Below, piece by piece: positions 7,889 to 9,897 of a DNA stretch of 9,897 nucleotides. The notes under the pieces are model-generated. The model was not told the origin of the DNA. It saw nothing but the letters and a program-made list of their open reading frames with translations, and did no database searches. The DNA comes from CAYFUT01 sp964346395. Its GTDB lineage: Bacteria > Bacillota > Halanaerobiia > Halobacteroidales > Halobacteroidaceae. A program made the position numbers and the translations under genes. The DNA lies in NCBI GenBank assembly GCA_964346395.1, contig CAYFUT010000085.1, positions 1 to 9,897 on the forward strand, in the 5' to 3' direction. Position 1 is the stretch's first letter; each line of letters starts with the position of its first letter.

Positions 7889-8849
7889 AAATTTGATACT
7901 GTTCTACCAATCCCTGCGCTGTTTTCAATAATTCTTTTTTTAAACTCTCTGGTTTAATAACCTTTACCTGAGTACCGAGGCTTAACAGCCAAATTTTAAG
8001 CCCCTCTAACCCCCGGACAGTAGTCTGGATTGTAAAACTACCTTTAGTTTCTTCTATTATCTCGTAATAATCGGCGGCAAAATTATCGGTAACTAAAGTT
8101 TCAATTTCTCGCGAAAACTTAAGCACTACTTCCTGCGGCTCACCGCTAAACATCCGCCAAGTTTCTGCTAAATAATCCTCCAAGTTAAAGTCTTCCGGCA
8201 GCTTCCCTTTCTCTTCCGTCAAATTTAAATCTTTAATCCTATCTAGCCGATAGTTAATTATTTCTTCACTTCCTTCTTCACTACCAATCAAATAACACTT
8301 ATCCCGCTGCCAAGTAACAGCATAAGGAATTACCTGTTTTGTGCTGGGATTATTAGCAACGGCTGATTCATAGATAAGGTTTATCTTCTTCTCATCTAAA
8401 ATTGCTTGCTGAATCTTCCCCAGAGAAATCAGTTTCCCTTCTCCTACTGAATTTCCTACTGACAAGCGTTCAATAACTTCTTTTACTTCCTGACGCATTT
8501 CTTCCGGCAGTAAAGATAATAATTTCCGCTTTAAGTTATGAATATCTTCTCGGTCTATACTCTGAACTGAATCCAAAGCTAAAAGTAAAAAAATTACTTC
8601 CTCTAAGGTAAAACTATTATCTAAATCAGTATAATCCTCACGATAAAATTCATACCCGCCGGTCTCATAATTATAAATAATCGGATAACCTAATTTCTTT
8701 AAAGTCCGAATATAATCACTTACTGTTTCTTCAGCCACTCCCCCACAAAGCCGAGCTAAATCTCGCCGCTTGAGATTGTCATTATTCTTTACCGCTTCCA
8801 CTATAGCCAATAGTCTCTCTAATTTATTTCTATATTTTTTTCTAATCAA
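7887..8849 (-). CDS. WYL-domain transcription regulator of the cas locus
   Basis: A 320-residue regulator with an N-terminal DNA-binding helix-turn-helix of DeoR/HTH_11 type (about residues 8-70: RLLAIVEAVKNNDNLKRRDLA through TVSDYIRTLKKLGYPIIYNYETGGY). A WYL ligand-binding domain follows at about 140-215, recognisable by IQQAILDEKKINLIYES, then IPYAVTWQRDKCYLIGS and NYRLDRIKDL. The C-terminal segment, about 230-320, fits the usual WYL C-terminal extension. The start is TTG at 8849; the only in-frame stretch above it is short, and an AAAGGGGCG site lies upstream. In Synechocystis a WYL protein (Sll7009) encoded beside the I-D locus represses it, so a similar role is likely; the ligand is unknown. 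The cas promoter overlaps the end of this gene, so regulator and cas genes may be partly co-transcribed. Confidence 0.88.
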   Translation of the reverse strand: MIRKKYRNKLERLLAIVEAVKNNDNLKRRDLARLCGGVAEETVSDYIRTLKKLGYPIIYNYETGGYEFYREDYTDLDNSFTLEEVIFLLLALDSVQSIDREDIHNLKRKLLSLLPEEMRQEVKEVIERLSVGNSVGEGKLISLGKIQQAILDEKKINLIYESAVANNPSTKQVIPYAVTWQRDKCYLIGSEEGSEEIINYRLDRIKDLNLTEEKGKLPEDFNLEDYLAETWRMFSGEPQEVVLKFSREIETLVTDNFAADYYEIIEETKGSFTIQTTVRGLEGLKIWLLSLGTQVKVIKPESLKKELLKTAQGLVEQYQI

Positions 8850-8898
8850 TTCTAGTTCGCCCCTTTTTTATAAAATTCCCGTTTATTTTATTTTTCTG

Positions 8899-8916
8899 GG
8901 AATAAATTCTTATTCC
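8899..8916. promoter_or_regulatory. Inverted repeat upstream of the WYL gene
   Basis: Perfect 7-bp arms GGAATAA and TTATTCC flank four bases, about 50 bases before the WYL start codon. No T-run follows. It could be an autoregulatory operator. It does not resemble the dyad upstream of cas10d, which argues against one regulator binding both through these sites. A TATAAT lies upstream at 8963-8958 (minus), without a convincing -35. Confidence 0.35.
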
Positions 8917-8975
8917 TTGTATCAACTAAAACTTTTTATTTGTTTCAGGACGAAACTATTATATAAAACTAATCA

Positions 8976-9000
8976 AGCCCCCTTATTTAAAAGAGGGACT
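8976..9000 (-). terminator. Weak candidate terminator after the secreted protein gene
   Basis: On the minus strand AGTCCCT (9000-8994) can pair with GGGGGCT (8982-8976), using two G-T pairs, around an AT-rich loop. It starts five bases after the stop codon. The tail TGATTAGTTTT is only weakly T-rich, so termination would be partial and read-through into the WYL gene is possible. Confidence 0.35.
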
Positions 9001-9005
9001 CAAAA

Positions 9006-9617
9006 TTAATCAAACTGATCTTTGGTTTTCTCTTTTTCTTTAATAACTTCCCGTCCTTCTTCTAACCCTTGGTCAGTAAATAAACTTTCCAGCTTTTTTA
9101 CTTGCTCAGAACTAAAATAAGCATTATCAAAATCTAAAGAAATAAATTGATTGCTTCTAGCTTCTAGTTCAGAGAACCGCAATACAAACTGATGATTTTC
9201 TTTATTTTGAGAAAAGAAGTAAAACTGTACCGTAGCACTATTATCAACATAATTATCGCCAGTCTGAGAAAAAATTATTCTAGTAGTAATCTGATCTATT
9301 TCTTTCTCTAATTCTACCTCCTGGTCAATAGCCTGCTGATTCCATTCATAATACTTTTCAATTGCCTTTAAAAAAGTAGTCCGCTCCTCCTCCGCAAGCG
9401 GAATTAAAATAGCTAAAGTGGAAGATTCAAGGCCAAAAGCTGGTACTTCTAAATCTTCTGACATAAAAAAAGCTTGGCCAGTTTGATCAGTCATATTGCT
9501 TAAAATCTCATTATAGCGCATATACTCAAATTTTCCGTAAATTGTATCTTGAGCTGCTGCATTAAAAGTTAACATTATAATCAACATTCCAATAAATATT
9601 AAAATTTTACGCTTCAT
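9006..9617 (-). CDS. Small secreted protein of unknown function
   Basis: I do not recognise this 203-residue protein. It has a clear Sec signal peptide: basic MKRK, a hydrophobic stretch to about residue 18, and a likely cut after Ala-Ala-Ala at 20-22. No lipobox cysteine is present; the protein has no cysteine at all. The mature part is acidic, begins QDTIYGKFEYMRYNEI, and has a charged, probably helical stretch at about 90-110. A second charged stretch closes the protein (EGREVIKEKEKTKDQFD). There are no further membrane segments. The ATG has a good AGGGAGGA site about eight bases upstream. It lies between the terminator of the right array and the WYL gene. Its promoter region resembles that of cas10d, the only visible link to the CRISPR locus. 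It may be an ordinary host gene next to which the cas locus sits. Confidence 0.75.
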   Translation of the reverse strand: MKRKILIFIGMLIIMLTFNAAAQDTIYGKFEYMRYNEILSNMTDQTGQAFFMSEDLEVPAFGLESSTLAILIPLAEEERTTFLKAIEKYYEWNQQAIDQEVELEKEIDQITTRIIFSQTGDNYVDNSATVQFYFFSQNKENHQFVLRFSELEARSNQFISLDFDNAYFSSEQVKKLESLFTDQGLEEGREVIKEKEKTKDQFD

Positions 9618-9652
9618 AATTTATTCCTCCCTTAATTTATAATTCTACCTTT

Positions 9653-9697
9653 ATTCTAACATTCCACTATAAGGACACCACCTAATACCCTAAAATT
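9653..9697 (-). promoter_or_regulatory. Candidate promoter of the secreted protein gene, twin of the cas promoter
   Basis: On the minus strand an extended -10 TGT-TAGAAT (9661-9653) lies 36 bases before the ATG. AATTTTAGGGT lies at 9697-9687, exactly as far from the -10 (29 bases) as in the cas10d promoter. Between them GT.CTTA.AG is also shared. There is no clear -35 hexamer. The box abuts the T-run of the upstream terminator. Confidence 0.6.
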
Positions 9698-9701
9698 TTT
9701 C

Positions 9702-9735
9702 AAAAAAATAATACTTCCCGGAAACCGGGAAGTAT
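9702..9735 (-). terminator. Strong intrinsic terminator of the right CRISPR array
   Basis: A perfect 11-bp stem (ATACTTCCCGG at 9711-9721 with its complement at 9725-9735) closes a three-base loop. On the minus strand it is followed by TATTTTTTTG. On the plus strand no T-run follows, so it acts on minus-strand transcripts only. The only visible transcription unit entering it is the right array, so it probably ends that pre-crRNA. Confidence 0.85.
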
Positions 9736-9799
9736 ATTATCAAAAATTACTTTCTTTTAGGCTATTAAAATTATTGATGATTACTCATTTCGACTTAAA

Positions 9800-9897
9800 A
9801 TTTCAATTTCTAATAAACTGTTTTTAGACTCTTATATATCTTTTGACATTATGTCAAAAGATAATCTGTTTCAATCTCTAGTAAAAGATTAACTGCT
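9800..9897 (-). CRISPR. Trailer end of a second CRISPR array with a decayed last repeat
   Basis: Positions 9868-9897 carry the 3' 30 bases of the same repeat as at 19-48, with two substitutions (G for C and A for G in the loop and stem on the plus strand); the rest lies beyond the window. It has the same minus-strand orientation. One period downstream, from 9801, the sequence TTTCAATTTCTAATAAA matches the repeat at 15 of 17 bases before the likeness is lost, so it looks like a decayed terminal repeat. The 31 bases between form a spacer-sized gap. No further repeat is seen to the left, so this is the trailer end. With one good repeat visible, the size of the array is unknown. Confidence 0.75.
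9837..9863. repeat. 27-base palindrome filling the terminal spacer position
   Basis: Thirteen-base arms (9837-9849 and 9851-9863) are exact complements around a single central T; the core reads TTTTGACATTATGTCAAAA. It takes up nearly all of the spacer-sized gap between the last two repeats of the right array. No T-run follows on either strand. It could be an operator-like site, a trailer hairpin, or a spacer taken from a palindromic target. Confidence 0.65.

Noticed and set aside
8098..8109. GTTTCAAT inside the WYL gene, identical to the repeat end
   Set aside because: The match ends after about eight bases apart from scattered identities and is explained by the coding sequence; there is no stem and no neighbouring repeat.
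8942..8956. GTTTC-n5-GAAAC dyad before the WYL gene, suggestive of a mini-repeat or a CRISPR-regulated antitoxin RNA
   Set aside because: Only five bases per arm, no ATTGAAAC tag and no repeat stem, so there is no support for a crRNA-like element.
8770..9009. Plus-strand reading frame of 79 codons with a hydrophobic start
   Set aside because: It overlaps the WYL gene start and its upstream region in antisense; the hydrophobic look comes from the complement of an AT-rich, lysine- and glutamate-coding stretch, and I see no good ribosome site.

Overview
The window holds a type I-D CRISPR-Cas effector operon on the minus strand, with CRISPR repeat sequence at both edges. The DNA is low in GC, with strong Shine-Dalgarno sites (GGAGG types) and frequent AT-rich intergenic stretches. 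This suggests a low-GC Firmicute-like anaerobe. A halophilic Halanaerobiales-type host is my guess from the general look of the proteins, and no marker gene here proves it.

Layout in the direction of transcription (high to low coordinates): the end of one CRISPR array (last good repeat at 9868, a decayed repeat at about 9800), a strong intrinsic terminator (9702-9735), a gene for a small secreted protein of unknown function (9006-9617), a WYL-domain transcription regulator (7887-8849), then the cas genes cas10d/csc3 (4858-7809), csc2/cas7d (3905-4855), csc1/cas5d (3218-3892), cas3' helicase (1101-3230) and cas6 (340-1086). After cas6 comes a leader of about 240 bases with its own candidate promoter, and then the first repeat of a second array (19-55) that runs off the left edge. 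Both arrays are read on the minus strand, the same direction as the cas genes.

How the parts fit: Cas6 cuts the array transcript to give crRNAs with an ATTGAAAC 5' tag. Csc1, several Csc2 and Cas10d build the Cascade-like complex. Cas11d, the small subunit, is very probably made from an internal start inside cas10d (codon 852), which has a perfect Shine-Dalgarno site. The Cas3' helicase has no HD nuclease domain; the HD nuclease sits at the N-terminus of Cas10d, as is known for I-D. No cas1, cas2 or cas4 is in the window, so spacer acquisition must be encoded elsewhere or supplied by another system.

The main observations beyond the standard annotation are: (1) the cas10d promoter region and the promoter region of the secreted protein gene are related to each other without gaps over about 53 bases (38 identities by hand count), with the same extended -10 and upstream box, suggesting co-regulation; (2) the leader carries GGGGGTCGTCG motifs and three ATACT units phased at exactly 10 bases; (3) the terminal spacer of the right array is almost entirely one palindrome; (4) the internal cas11d start.
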